From NCBI RefSeq assembly GCF_002094305.1, contig NZ_LWTX01000007.1:62001-126000 (forward strand): DNA of 64,000 nucleotides, in the 5' to 3' direction. Source of the stretch: Prescottella equi. Its GTDB lineage: Bacteria > Actinomycetota > Actinomycetes > Mycobacteriales > Mycobacteriaceae. Positions 1-8,498 of this stretch are shown here, piece by piece (the stretch's first letter is position 1; each line of letters begins with the position of its first letter). Both the position numbers and the translations under genes were made by a program. The notes beneath the pieces were generated by a model, which saw nothing but the letters and a program-made list of their open reading frames with translations, did no database searches and was not told the DNA's origin.

Positions 1-11
1 GTACCCCGTCG

Positions 12-740
12 ATGATCTCCATGAAGGAGGTCAACAAGCACTACGGGGACCTGCACGTCCTCAAGGACATCGACCTGGAGATCCCGAGCGGCCAAGTGGT
101 CGTCATGCTCGGCCCGTCCGGGTCGGGCAAGTCGACCCTGTGCCGCACGATCAACCGCCTCGAACCGATCGATCGCGGCTCCATCACGATCGACGGCGTA
201 CCGGTGCCGGCCGAGGGACGAGCCCTCGCCAAGCTGCGCTCGGATGTCGGCATGGTCTTCCAGAGCTTCAACCTCTTCGCCCACAAGACGGTCCTCGAGA
301 ACGTCATGCTGGCGCCGGTGAAGGTCCGCAAACTGGACAAGGCGGAGGCCAGGAAGCGCGCCCACGCACTGCTCGAGCGGGTCGGCATCGACTCGCAGGC
401 CGACAAGTACCCGGCCCAGCTCTCCGGCGGACAGCAGCAGCGCGTCGCGATCGCGCGATCCCTCGCGATGGACCCCAAGGTGATGCTCTTCGACGAGCCC
501 ACCTCGGCCCTCGACCCCGAGATGGTCAACGAGGTCCTCGACGTCATGGTCAACCTCGCGAAGGAAGGCATGACGATGATCGTGGTCACCCACGAGATGG
601 GATTCGCGCGCAAGGCCGCGGACCGGATCATCTTCATGGCCGACGGGTCCATCGTCGAGGACACCGACCCCGACACGTTCTTCACCGCTCCGGAGTCGGA
701 CCGCGCCAAGGACTTCCTCGGCAAGATCCTCGGACACTGA
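12..740 (+). CDS. gluA: Glutamate-type ABC transporter ATP-binding protein (GluA/GlnQ family)
   Basis: Cytoplasmic ATPase of a polar amino-acid importer. In 242 residues it shows Walker A GPSGSGKS at about 34-41, the signature LSGGQQQR at about 137-144, and Walker B VMLFDE followed by PTSALD at about 157-168. The usual length for this family is about 240 residues. It is first of four genes on the same strand (ATPase, lipoprotein, two permeases), the order of corynebacterial gluABCD. The reading frame stays open to the window edge, so translation may begin a few codons upstream. Substrate (glutamate, possibly also glutamine or aspartate) is inferred from family and gene order only. Confidence 0.93.
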   Translation: MISMKEVNKHYGDLHVLKDIDLEIPSGQVVVMLGPSGSGKSTLCRTINRLEPIDRGSITIDGVPVPAEGRALAKLRSDVGMVFQSFNLFAHKTVLENVMLAPVKVRKLDKAEARKRAHALLERVGIDSQADKYPAQLSGGQQQRVAIARSLAMDPKVMLFDEPTSALDPEMVNEVLDVMVNLAKEGMTMIVVTHEMGFARKAADRIIFMADGSIVEDTDPDTFFTAPESDRAKDFLGKILGH

Positions 741-757
741 CGGGGACGGACCACATC

Positions 758-1603
758 ATGAAACGCATACGCATCCGAGCGCCGCGCGCGCTCGCACTCG
801 CCGCCGCCGTCACCGCGGTCGTCCTCACCGCCTCCGCGTGCGGCAGCAGCGAGCCACGGGACGTGCTGGCCGACGCCGCCGAGGGGCAGCTGACCATCGG
901 CACCAAGTACGACCAGCCGGGTCTGGCCCTGCGCGAACCCGACAAGACCATGACGGGGTTCGACGTCGAGGTCGCCAAGTACATCGCGAACTACCTGGGG
1001 GTACCCGAGAGCGGGATCACCTGGCGCGAGGCGCCGTCGGCGCAGCGCGAGAACCTCATCAAGAACGGTGAGGTCGATTTCGTCGTCGGCACCTACTCGA
1101 TCACCGACAACCGCAAGAAGGTGATCGACTTCGCCGGTCCGTACTACGTGGCGGGGCAGTCGCTGCTGGTCCGCGCCGACGACGACTCCATCACCGGAGC
1201 GGAGTCCCTCCAGGGCGGCAAGAAGCTGTGCTCGGTCTCGGGATCGACACCCGCCCAGAAGATCGCGAAGTCGTACCCGGGCGTCCAGCTGCAGCAGTTC
1301 GACAGCTACTCGTCGTGCGTCGAGGCGCTGCACCGAGGCAAGGTCGACGCACTGACCACCGACGACATCATCCTCGCGGGTTACGCCGCGCAGTATCCGG
1401 GCGAGTTCAAGCTCGCCGGCCAGCCGTTCACCACCGAGTTGTACGGCGTGGGCCTGCCGAAGGGCGAGACCGAGGCGCGCATGAAGATCAACGACGCCAT
1501 CGAGGACATGATCGCGACCGGCGCCTGGCAGCGAGCACTCGAAGAGACCATGGGCGACTCCGGCTACGCGCTGCCCGCGCCGCCGTCGGTCGACCGGTAC
1601 TGA
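758..1603 (+). CDS. gluB: Glutamate-binding lipoprotein of the ABC importer
   Basis: Periplasmic-type solute-binding protein (family 3) tethered as a lipoprotein, 281 residues. The ATG at 758 is chosen because it gives a lipoprotein signal: a basic start (MKRIRIRAPR), a hydrophobic run and a lipobox ending TASAC with the acylated cysteine at residue 28. The mature part carries typical SBP_bac_3 stretches such as MTGFDVEVAKYIA and the region around VDFVVGTYSIT. It starts 17 bases after gluA stops and is followed 15 bases later by the first permease, so it is in the same operon. The same frame is open far upstream, but that part overlaps gluA and is an artefact. Confidence 0.92.
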   Translation: MKRIRIRAPRALALAAAVTAVVLTASACGSSEPRDVLADAAEGQLTIGTKYDQPGLALREPDKTMTGFDVEVAKYIANYLGVPESGITWREAPSAQRENLIKNGEVDFVVGTYSITDNRKKVIDFAGPYYVAGQSLLVRADDDSITGAESLQGGKKLCSVSGSTPAQKIAKSYPGVQLQQFDSYSSCVEALHRGKVDALTTDDIILAGYAAQYPGEFKLAGQPFTTELYGVGLPKGETEARMKINDAIEDMIATGAWQRALEETMGDSGYALPAPPSVDRY

Positions 1604-1618
1604 TGCGGAGGAGGTGAC

Positions 1619-2302
1619 ATGGGACTGATCGATACTTACGGTGACCAGCTCGTCAGTGCATTCTGGACGACGGTGCAGCTCACCTTCTGGTCGGCGCTCG
1701 GCGCCCTGATCTGGGGCACGATCCTCGCCGCGATGCGGGTCTCCCCCGTTCCGATCCTGCGGATCTTCGCGACCTGGTACGTCAACATCTTCCGCAACAC
1801 GCCGCTGACACTGATCATCGTGTTCTGCTCGGTGGGCCTTTACCAGAACCTCGGCGTGCACTTCGCGCCGGAGGATTCGTCGACGTTCATCGACCAGAAC
1901 AACTTCCGCCTGGCAGTGCTCGGTTTCGTCGTCTACACCGCCGCGTTCGTGTGCGAATCGCTGCGCTCGGGCATCAACACCGTGCCGATCGGACAGGCCG
2001 AGGCCGCGCGGTCGCTCGGCCTCACCTTCACCCAGGGCATCCGGATGATCGTTTTGCCGCAGGCATTCCGAGCGGTCATCGCGCCGCTCGGCAGTGTGCT
2101 GATCGCCCTGACGAAGAACACCACGATCGCCTCGGCCATCGGTGTGGCCGAGGCGTCCCTGCTGATGAAGACGATGATCGAGAACGAGGCGGACAAGCTG
2201 TTCCTGGTCTTCGGCATCTTCGCCATCGGCTTCATGATCCTGACGCTCCCCGTCGGATTCCTGTTCGGTTACCTCGGCAAGCGTCTGGCGGTGAAGCGAT
2301 GA
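1619..2302 (+). CDS. gluC: Glutamate ABC transporter permease 1
   Basis: Inner-membrane permease of the HisM/GlnP type, 227 residues with about five hydrophobic segments. The conserved cytoplasmic coupling loop (the EAA region, around [20 protein letters not shown], then LPQAFR) sits at about 124-150 and contacts the ATPase. The ATG at 1619 follows GGAGGTGAC closely. The stop codon overlaps the start of the second permease in ATGA, which indicates translational coupling and a heterodimeric membrane channel. Confidence 0.92.
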   Translation: MGLIDTYGDQLVSAFWTTVQLTFWSALGALIWGTILAAMRVSPVPILRIFATWYVNIFRNTPLTLIIVFCSVGLYQNLGVHFAPEDSSTFIDQNNFRLAVLGFVVYTAAFVCESLRSGINTVPIGQAEAARSLGLTFTQGIRMIVLPQAFRAVIAPLGSVLIALTKNTTIASAIGVAEASLLMKTMIENEADKLFLVFGIFAIGFMILTLPVGFLFGYLGKRLAVKR

Positions 2303-3222
2303 CCCAGCAGTCGAGCGTTCTCTTCGACATTCCGGGCCCCCGCGCCCGGATCCGCAACCGGATCATCGCAATCGTCTTCGGCATCGTGCTGGTTGCGCTC
2401 GCGCTGTACGTGCTCAACGTGCTGGCCGACAACGGGCAGCTCGAGGCCGACAAGTGGTCGCCGTTCCTGGACCACTTCACGTGGACGACGTATCTGCTGC
2501 CGGGCCTCAAGGGCACGCTGCTGGCGGCGGCGTTGTCGATCGTCTTCGCCCTGATCCTGGGTGCGATCCTCGGCATCGGCCGGCTGTCCGACCACCGCTG
2601 GGTCCGCTGGCTCAGCGGGGCGATCGTCGAGTTCTTCCGTGCGATCCCGGTGCTGATCCTGATGATCTTCGCCTACCAGGCGTTCGCGCAGTACGGCGTC
2701 TTCCCGTCCAGCCAGTTGGCCCTCGCGGCCGTCGTGGTGGGTCTGACGCTCTACAACGGCTCGGTGATCGCCGAGATCATCCGCGCCGGCATCCTCTCGC
2801 TACCCAAGGGCCAGACGGAGGCCGCGTCCGCGCTCGGTATGCGCAAGAGCCAGATGATGCGGTTGATCCTGCTGCCGCAGGCGATCACCACGATGCTTCC
2901 GGCTCTGGTGTCGCAGATGGTCGTGGCGCTGAAGGACTCGGCGCTGGGCTACCAGATCGGCTACATCGAACTGATCCGCAGTGGTCAGCAGGCGGCGTCC
3001 TACTACCGCAACTTCTTCGCCGCGCTGATCGTGGTCGGCGTGATCATGGTGATCATCAACTTCGCGCTGACGTCGTTCGCGACATGGCTCGAGAAGCGCC
3101 TGCGCACCGGCGGCAAGAAGGGCGGGCGACCCGCCGTCGTCCCGATCGACACCAACGAACTGGACGGCGCGCCCGGCATCGACGACTTCAGCGATACCGT
3201 GCAGTCGCGGCAGCCGCGCTGA
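2299..3222 (+). CDS. gluD: Glutamate ABC transporter permease 2
   Basis: Second permease, 307 residues. The start at 2299 is the ATG inside the ATGA overlap with gluC; upstream in-frame codons overlap gluC and are not used. It has an extra N-terminal membrane span (about residues 20-40), then the permease domain with an EAA loop near [20 protein letters not shown] and [12 protein letters not shown]. The C-terminal tail of about 35 residues is polar and not part of the fold. It is the last gene of the operon, followed 15 bases later by a strong hairpin. Confidence 0.91.
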   Translation: MTQQSSVLFDIPGPRARIRNRIIAIVFGIVLVALALYVLNVLADNGQLEADKWSPFLDHFTWTTYLLPGLKGTLLAAALSIVFALILGAILGIGRLSDHRWVRWLSGAIVEFFRAIPVLILMIFAYQAFAQYGVFPSSQLALAAVVVGLTLYNGSVIAEIIRAGILSLPKGQTEAASALGMRKSQMMRLILLPQAITTMLPALVSQMVVALKDSALGYQIGYIELIRSGQQAASYYRNFFAALIVVGVIMVIINFALTSFATWLEKRLRTGGKKGGRPAVVPIDTNELDGAPGIDDFSDTVQSRQPR

Positions 3223-3236
3223 GCCACCCCGAGCAT

Positions 3237-3285
3237 CCGAAGGGCTCGCAGAGGATTCCGATCCTCCGCGAGCCCTTCGGTTTTC
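3237..3285 (+). terminator. Rho-independent terminator after gluABCD
   Basis: A near-perfect hairpin. The left arm is at 3237-3256 and the right arm at 3261-3280, with a 4-base loop and one mismatch at 3250/3267. TTTT follows at 3281-3284. It lies just downstream of the gluD stop and before the next gene at 3313. Confidence 0.9.
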
Positions 3286-3312
3286 GGCCCCGAACTGCCG
3301 CATACTCGAGGC

Positions 3313-3882
3313 ATGGCCGCCGACTTCTCCTGGACGCAGTTCCTGTGGAACGTCTTCATCTTCGTGGGTGTGCCCGGCTTGTTCGGTGCTCGAGTCGTCC
3401 GATCCGTCTGGCGATCGGAGCGTGCCGAACTGGGTGGCCCGATCCCCGGGCGCACGGGCGGCCGGCTCGGGCTGTGGGCGACGGGACTGGTTGCGTCGGC
3501 ACTGGGATTCCTGGCCTGTGCGGGCTGGCTCAGCTGGTCGGCCGACTCCGCGGGTGAGTTCCGCGGACCGGCGCTTCCCGCGCCGAACAAATTCCCGACC
3601 TGGCAGGTAGTGGCGTGCGGCGCCACAGTGGTGCTGGCGTGTTTCGTTGCCGCTCACCTGTCGCGTTGGACGAAGGCGGGAGGCCTCGCCGCCGCCATGG
3701 GTACGACAGCGGGATTCACGACCGCGTTCGCCGTCGACGCGAGTCGGACGATCGCCAGCCAGGAGGGAGTGGGGCTGGCGTTCTCGGTGCTGGGATGGGG
3801 CATCGGCCTGGGTGTGCTGATGACTCTCAGGGGCATCTGGTTGACCAGCCGGTACGGCCGGAGAAGACAGCGCGGGCTCTGA
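3313..3882 (+). CDS. Hypothetical multi-pass membrane protein
   Basis: Unrecognised 189-residue membrane protein. Hydrophobic segments fall at about residues 10-26, 55-78, 97-115, 122-140 and 150-170. The N-terminal region has a basic loop (RVVRSVWRSER) and the protein ends in a basic tail. It has its own start after the gluABCD terminator and ends 17 bases before the convergent recX stop. No motif suggests a function. The ATG at 3313 is the first in frame and gives a sensible membrane N-terminus. Confidence 0.75.
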   Translation: MAADFSWTQFLWNVFIFVGVPGLFGARVVRSVWRSERAELGGPIPGRTGGRLGLWATGLVASALGFLACAGWLSWSADSAGEFRGPALPAPNKFPTWQVVACGATVVLACFVAAHLSRWTKAGGLAAAMGTTAGFTTAFAVDASRTIASQEGVGLAFSVLGWGIGLGVLMTLRGIWLTSRYGRRRQRGL

Positions 3883-3899
3883 CCGGCGCGGGCGAGAGC

Positions 3900-4589
3900 T
3901 CAGAGATCCGGAAGCTCGCCGGTGTCCGCCCCCAGTTCGGCCAGCTCCGCCTTGACGACCGTAAACGACAGACCCGCCGGATATCCGCGACGCGCGAGCA
4001 TGCCGACGAGCCGCCGCATCAACCGTTCCCGGTCGTCCCGGTCGGAGATGTCTGCCGACGTGGTTCGGAGAAGCTTCTTGCGGACCAGCTCGGCGGCCCG
4101 CTCGCGCTCGTCGTCGGCGCTGATCTGCGACAGCGCCTCATTGGACGTACTGTCGTCGATTCCCTTGCGGCGCAGCTCGGTTGCCAGCGCCCGCCGCCCC
4201 TTCCCGGAGTAGGTGTGCCGGGAGTGGACCCACTGCTCGGCGAAGGCTGCGTCGTCGACCAGCTTGACCTCGGTGAGTCGGTCGAGGACCGTGTCGATCA
4301 CCGCCTGCGGGTAGCCCTTCTGCGCGAGCTTCTGCTCGAGTTCCGCGCGACTGCGGGCACGGTCCGTCAGCAGCCGCAGGCACACGTCCTTCGCCCGTGC
4401 CGCCAGCGTCTCCGGGCTGCCCTTCAACTCGAATGGCTCACCGTTCTCCCCGACCCGCCGTCCACGGCCTCTGTTCGAGGCACGTCGCCGGCCGGTGGTG
4501 ACGTCGTCACTGCCGTACCGGTCGTACTGACTGTCGCCGTCGCGGTGGTCGGCGGAACTGCTGTCGGCGTGGCTGCTGTGGTCGCTCAT
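3900..4589 (-). CDS. recX: Regulatory protein RecX
   Basis: Modulator of RecA filament growth, 229 residues. The RecX fold of helical triplets runs from about residue 60 to the end, including LTDRARSRAELEQKLAQKGY, VDDAAFAEQWVHSRH and GKGRRALATELRRKGI. The first 60 or so residues are a charged, low-complexity extension rich in Ser, Asp and Arg, as is common in actinobacterial RecX. It lies 59 bases downstream of recA on the same strand, with a hairpin in between, so some transcripts probably read through from recA. Confidence 0.93.
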   Translation of the reverse strand: MSDHSSHADSSSADHRDGDSQYDRYGSDDVTTGRRRASNRGRGRRVGENGEPFELKGSPETLAARAKDVCLRLLTDRARSRAELEQKLAQKGYPQAVIDTVLDRLTEVKLVDDAAFAEQWVHSRHTYSGKGRRALATELRRKGIDDSTSNEALSQISADDERERAAELVRKKLLRTTSADISDRDDRERLMRRLVGMLARRGYPAGLSFTVVKAELAELGADTGELPDL

Positions 4590-4600
4590 AGCTGAGGCTT

Positions 4601-4636
4601 CGTCTCCGGTCCGGCACTACGGCTGGACCGGAGACG
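4601..4636 (-). terminator. recA-recX intergenic hairpin
   Basis: A perfect 12-bp stem (4601-4612 with 4625-4636) and a 12-base loop, between the recA stop and the recX start. There is no T-run after it. It is a likely attenuator that keeps recX expression below recA. A terminator with partial read-through at this point is known in Escherichia coli; the same role here is inference. Confidence 0.6.
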
Positions 4637-4648
4637 TGCGTCGTCGAC

Positions 4649-5686
4649 CTAGAAGTCGGCCTGCTCGGCGTCCTCGTCGGTCAGGACGGCGCCGATGCCG
4701 AGCTTCTCCTTGATCTTCTTCTCGATCTCGTCACGAATGTCGGTGTTCTCGAGCAGGAACTTGCGGGCGTTCTCCTTGCCCTGGCCCAGCTGGTCACCCT
4801 CGTACGTGTACCAGGAGCCCGACTTGCGGATGAAGCCGTGCTCGACACCCATGTCGATCAGCGAGCCTTCCTTGCTGATGCCCTGGCCGTAGAGGATGTC
4901 GAACTCGGCCTGCTTGAACGGCGGCGACACCTTGTTCTTGACGACCTTGACGCGGGTGCGGTTACCGACCGCGTCGGTGCCGTCCTTGAGGGTCTCGATG
5001 CGCCGGACGTCGAGGCGGACCGAGGAGTAGAACTTGAGCGCCTTACCACCGGTCGTGGTCTCGGGTGAGCCGAACATGACGCCGATCTTCTCGCGCAGCT
5101 GGTTGATGAAGATCGCGGTGGTGCCCGAGTTGTTGAGGGCACCGGTCATCTTGCGCAGCGCCTGGCTCATGAGACGGGCCTGCAGACCGACGTGGCTGTC
5201 GCCCATCTCGCCCTCGATCTCGGCTCGCGGTACCAGCGCGGCGACCGAGTCGATCACGATGATGTCGAGAGCGCCGGAACGAATCAGCATGTCCGCGATC
5301 TCGAGCGCCTGCTCACCGGTGTCGGGCTGCGAGACGAGCAGTGCGTCGGTGTCGACGCCCAGCTTGCGGGCGTACTCCGGATCCAGCGCGTGCTCGGCGT
5401 CGATGAACGCCGCGACGCCGCCGTTGGCCTGAGCATTGGCGACCGCGTGGAGCGCAACCGTCGTCTTACCCGAGGACTCCGGGCCGTAGATCTCGACGAC
5501 GCGACCGCGCGGCAGACCGCCGATACCGAGCGCCACGTCCAGCGCGATCGATCCGGTGGGGATCACGGCGATGGGCTGACGAGCCTCCTCACCCAGACGC
5601 ATCACCGAACCCTTGCCGAAGCTCTTGTCGATCTGAGCAAGCGCCAGTTCGAGCGCCTTGTCGCGGTCGTGTGCCTGTGGTGCCAT
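4649..5686 (-). CDS. recA: Recombinase RecA
   Basis: ATP-dependent DNA strand-exchange protein and SOS co-protease, 345 residues and full length. Walker [10 protein letters not shown] lies at about 68-76, and the L2-type region [14 protein letters not shown] with [10 protein letters not shown] is intact. The frame is uninterrupted: there is no intein, unlike recA of Mycobacterium tuberculosis. The acidic C-terminus ends DEDAEQADF. The ATG at 5686 follows an AAAAGGGGA ribosome site. Two damage-responsive elements lie upstream (5729-5751 and 5827-5841). Confidence 0.98.
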   Translation of the reverse strand: MAPQAHDRDKALELALAQIDKSFGKGSVMRLGEEARQPIAVIPTGSIALDVALGIGGLPRGRVVEIYGPESSGKTTVALHAVANAQANGGVAAFIDAEHALDPEYARKLGVDTDALLVSQPDTGEQALEIADMLIRSGALDIIVIDSVAALVPRAEIEGEMGDSHVGLQARLMSQALRKMTGALNNSGTTAIFINQLREKIGVMFGSPETTTGGKALKFYSSVRLDVRRIETLKDGTDAVGNRTRVKVVKNKVSPPFKQAEFDILYGQGISKEGSLIDMGVEHGFIRKSGSWYTYEGDQLGQGKENARKFLLENTDIRDEIEKKIKEKLGIGAVLTDEDAEQADF

Positions 5687-5728
5687 CGTGGTCCCCTTTT
5701 CGAAGTCTCGTCCAGCGATCTGAGGTTC

Positions 5729-5751
5729 AGGTTAGAGCTCGGTACCGACAA
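5729..5751 (-). promoter_or_regulatory. RecA-NDp (PafBC-type) damage promoter of recA
   Basis: Read on the minus strand this is TTGTCGGTA, 8 bases, then TAACCT. The mycobacterial RecA-independent damage promoter consensus is tTGTCRGTG-N8-TANNNT, so the match is 8 of 9 positions in the upstream block, the exact spacer, and the -10 pattern. In mycobacteria such promoters are activated by PafBC. The -10 lies about 43 bases before the recA ATG. Confidence 0.75.
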
Positions 5752-5826
5752 CTTCGCCGGCGCGAACGTTCCGAACCGCCACGATCAGCCGCTACCCGTG
5801 GACGCATCGGATACCACCAGCATAAG

Positions 5827-5841
5827 CGAACACGTGTTCGA
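5827..5841. promoter_or_regulatory. LexA (SOS) box upstream of recA
   Basis: CGAACACGTGTTCGA matches the actinobacterial/Gram-positive SOS box GAAC-N4-GTTC with the flanking CG. It is about 140 bases upstream of the recA start and presumably serves a second, LexA-repressed recA promoter. Confidence 0.85.
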
Positions 5842-5880
5842 GTCAATCACCGGAGCCGTTCGCTCGCGCGGCGGCGCGAT

Positions 5881-6075
5881 CTATCGGCGCTGCGCCGGGA
5901 CGTCGAACTCGTCGCACAGCGCGCGCCACACCGCCTTGGGGTCCACTCCCGCCTCGATCGCGTCGGCGGCGGTCTTCCCGCCCAGGCTCAGGATCACGTG
6001 GTCGACGAGGATGGAGTCGCCACGGACCTGCCCGAACTCGTCGCGGACGAGATCATTGAATTCGGTCAGTCGCAC
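5881..6075 (-). CDS. DUF3046 family protein
   Basis: Small 64-residue protein of unknown function that sits next to recA across Mycobacteriales (Rv2738c in M. tuberculosis). The GTG at 6075 is chosen because family members begin MRLTEFNDLV; the longer in-frame extension has no family similarity. The sequence contains LVDHVILSLGGKTAADAIEAGVDPKAVWRALC, a small helical fold. No catalytic motif is visible. Confidence 0.85.
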   Translation of the reverse strand: MRLTEFNDLVRDEFGQVRGDSILVDHVILSLGGKTAADAIEAGVDPKAVWRALCDEFDVPAQRR

Positions 6076-6115
6076 ACATGCCACCGTAGTCGAATCGGGC
6101 GCTCGGCTCCGCGGC

Positions 6116-7264
6116 TCACCCGGCGACCGAGCGGCACACCTCGACGGCGTCGGCGACGTCGGCAACCCCGTCTGCAGCCCGGCGTGCGGCGGCCGCGAAG
6201 GTGGGATCGCCGAGGACGCGTCGCACACCGTCTCGGAGAGCGTCCACGGTCAACGGCCGGATCAGGACACCGCTGCCCTGCCGGACGACACGATTGGCCA
6301 CCTCCCACTGGTCGCCGCCACCGGGCACGGTCACCAGCGGCACCCCGGCCAGCAGTCCCTTCGCGAGCACGCCGTGACCGGCGCCGCACACCAGCGCGGA
6401 CGCGTGCCGCAGCATCTCGTCCTGCCGGCCGTAACCGGCGCGCACCCAGTCGGGCAGTTCGATATCGGGCGTCTCGAACAACGTGACCAGCATCCGCACA
6501 CCCAGGCCGTCGAGGGCGCGGATCGCGGTGTCGAGCATGCCGCCGGCCCCGGTGGACGCCGTGGACGGCGCGAGCACGATCAGCGGGCCCTCGCCCGGCG
6601 GCGGCTCGAGGACATTGTCGGCGGGCTCCCATACGAGCGGACCCACGACATACGCATTCGCGGGCCAGTCGGGCCGGGGAACCTCGAGCGCGGGCAGCGT
6701 CGCGACCAGCCTGGCCGCCGGCCCCGGGTCGTCGAACGGTAGGCCGACACTCGCGCGTGCCTCACCACGCTGGTCCCTGCCCTTGCGGATAGCGGGCGCC
6801 GTCATCGCCCGCAGCACCGTGTCGCGGACCCGGCCACGCATCCCCGTGCCGGGAGCGAGTCCGGAACCGATGGGCGGCAAGCCCTTCGACGGCAGGTACA
6901 GCGGATGCGGCGACAACTCCACCCACGGGACCCCCAACCGTTCGGCCGCCATGCCACCACCGACGGTGATGACGTCGGAGACCACCAGGTCAGGCGCGAC
7001 GGCCCGCAGGTCCGGCAACAGTGCGGTGGAGACGTGCGCGGCCCGGCCGTGGATCTTCGACCCCGAGTCGGTGTCGTCGTCGAACTCGCGCGGTGCGAGA
7101 CCGCCCAGCTTGCGGGCCTCGATCCCACTGTCGCGGGCGACATCGAGCCACCGTCCGTCCGAGAAGAACACCGGATGGTCGCCCGCGGCAACGAGTTTGC
7201 GGCACAACGCAAGGGCCGGGACCGCATGTCCGGCTTCGGGTCCGGCGACGACTGCTACGCGCAT
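6116..7264 (-). CDS. Glycosyltransferase, MGT/GT1 family
   Basis: 382-residue nucleotide-sugar-dependent glycosyltransferase with a GT-B fold. The N-terminus MRVAVVAGPEAGHAVPALAL is the typical Rossmann start, which fixes the ATG at 7264. The donor-binding C-terminal motif is clear: HASALVCGAGHGVLAKGLLAGVP then LVTVPGGGDQWEVANRV, as in UGT/MGT enzymes. It lies next to DUF3046 and recA as Rv2739c does. The acceptor is unknown; lipid or secondary-metabolite glycosylation is possible. Confidence 0.87.
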   Translation of the reverse strand: MRVAVVAGPEAGHAVPALALCRKLVAAGDHPVFFSDGRWLDVARDSGIEARKLGGLAPREFDDDTDSGSKIHGRAAHVSTALLPDLRAVAPDLVVSDVITVGGGMAAERLGVPWVELSPHPLYLPSKGLPPIGSGLAPGTGMRGRVRDTVLRAMTAPAIRKGRDQRGEARASVGLPFDDPGPAARLVATLPALEVPRPDWPANAYVVGPLVWEPADNVLEPPPGEGPLIVLAPSTASTGAGGMLDTAIRALDGLGVRMLVTLFETPDIELPDWVRAGYGRQDEMLRHASALVCGAGHGVLAKGLLAGVPLVTVPGGGDQWEVANRVVRQGSGVLIRPLTVDALRDGVRRVLGDPTFAAAARRAADGVADVADAVEVCRSVAG

Positions 7265-7299
7265 CCGGACAGCGTGCCACACCCGCTGCCCGGCACGGT

Positions 7300-8283
7300 T
7301 CAGCCGCGCACGAGCGGCCCCAGGGTGCGCCCGGCCAGTTCGACGATGCCCGGCTGGTGCCCGTTGGCGACGAGATTGACGATGACGCCGTCGATGCCGG
7401 TGTCGAGCACGCGTGTCTTGATCTGCTCGGCGACCTCGTCGGGGCTGCCGACGAACTGACGGTCGGTTGCCACCGCACGTTCGGCGACGGACAGCGCAGA
7501 CAGATCGATGCCCCGGGCCAGGAGGAACTCCCGCTGCATCGCGCGGGCCTTGTCGCCGTCCTCGTCGATCATCACGAACGCGAGAAAGCTCGTCTCGAGG
7601 GTCGAACGGTCCCGGCCGGCCTCCTCGCAGCGCTGTGCGAGCGCCTCGAGCTTGCGAGGCAGTTCGACGGCGTTGGCAATGATGTTGAGGTGGTCGGCGT
7701 AGCGCGCGGCCAGCCCGAAAGTCTTCTTCTCGCCGCCACCACCGAGCAGGATCGGCAGGTCGTTGCGGATGCGCGGCTCGTTGACGGCGTTCTCGACGCG
7801 GTACCACTTGCCCTCGAACGTGGGCCGCTCACCGTGCAGCATCGGGGCGATGATCTGCAGCGCCTCGTCGAGCCGTTCGAATCGGTCGGTGAACGTACCG
7901 AACTCGAATCCGAGCTGCTGGTGTTCGAGTTCGAACCAGCCGGCTCCGATACCCAGGACCGCCCGACCGCCGCTGACGACGTCGAGCGCCGACACGGTCT
8001 TCGCGAGCATCGCCGGGTTCCGGTAGGTGTTGCCGGTGACGAGCGCGGACAGCTGGATGGACTCGGTCGCCGTGGCGATTCCGGCGAGCGACGTGTACGC
8101 CTCGAGCATCGGCTCGTCGGGCTCGCCGATGCCGGGGAGTTGATAGAAGTGGTCCATCACGAACACGGCATCGAACCCGGCCGCCTCGGCCTCGCGCGCC
8201 TGGGTGATGACAGTCGGAAACAGGTCCCGTACAGGTGTCGAGTAACTGAAATTCGGAATCTGGTAGCCCAGTCGAATACCCAT
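7300..8283 (-). CDS. LLM-class F420-dependent oxidoreductase
   Basis: 327-residue TIM-barrel oxidoreductase of the luciferase-like monooxygenase family, F420-type. The ATG at 8283 gives the family start MGIRLGYQIPNF; the longer frame is untranslated leader. Recognisable stretches are AGFDAVFVMDHFYQLPG, LVTGNTYRNPAMLAKTVSALD, SGGRAVLGIGAGWFELEH and PILLGGGGEKKTF. F420 as cofactor is inferred from family. It ends 35 bases before the glycosyltransferase start, so the two may be co-transcribed. Substrate unknown. Confidence 0.88.
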   Translation of the reverse strand: MGIRLGYQIPNFSYSTPVRDLFPTVITQAREAEAAGFDAVFVMDHFYQLPGIGEPDEPMLEAYTSLAGIATATESIQLSALVTGNTYRNPAMLAKTVSALDVVSGGRAVLGIGAGWFELEHQQLGFEFGTFTDRFERLDEALQIIAPMLHGERPTFEGKWYRVENAVNEPRIRNDLPILLGGGGEKKTFGLAARYADHLNIIANAVELPRKLEALAQRCEEAGRDRSTLETSFLAFVMIDEDGDKARAMQREFLLARGIDLSALSVAERAVATDRQFVGSPDEVAEQIKTRVLDTGIDGVIVNLVANGHQPGIVELAGRTLGPLVRG

Positions 8284-8498
8284 GTGGGTCGACGCTACGC
8301 CGATTCCGCCGATCGGCACTTCGAATGCGTTACCACCCAGACGAATTCCGACCTCTGATGTCGCGTATGCCGTTGTCGTCGCGTATTGCGCGCAACCTGT
8401 GGACCTGGGTGGTCCTCCTCGGCCCGACCGGCCGAACGAACTGGACGGGCGCGAACAGGTACTTCGACGTGCTCGACCCACAACCCCCTGGTGAACGC

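Noticed and set aside
41-1861. 606-residue open frame antisense to gluABC
   Set aside because: High-GC shadow frame: Arg/Asp/Gly-rich with no domain, fully covered by three well-recognised genes on the other strand.
6076-6228. Longer start for the DUF3046 protein
   Set aside because: The extra 51 residues overlap the glycosyltransferase gene end and are unlike the family; the GTG at 6075 matches the family N-terminus.
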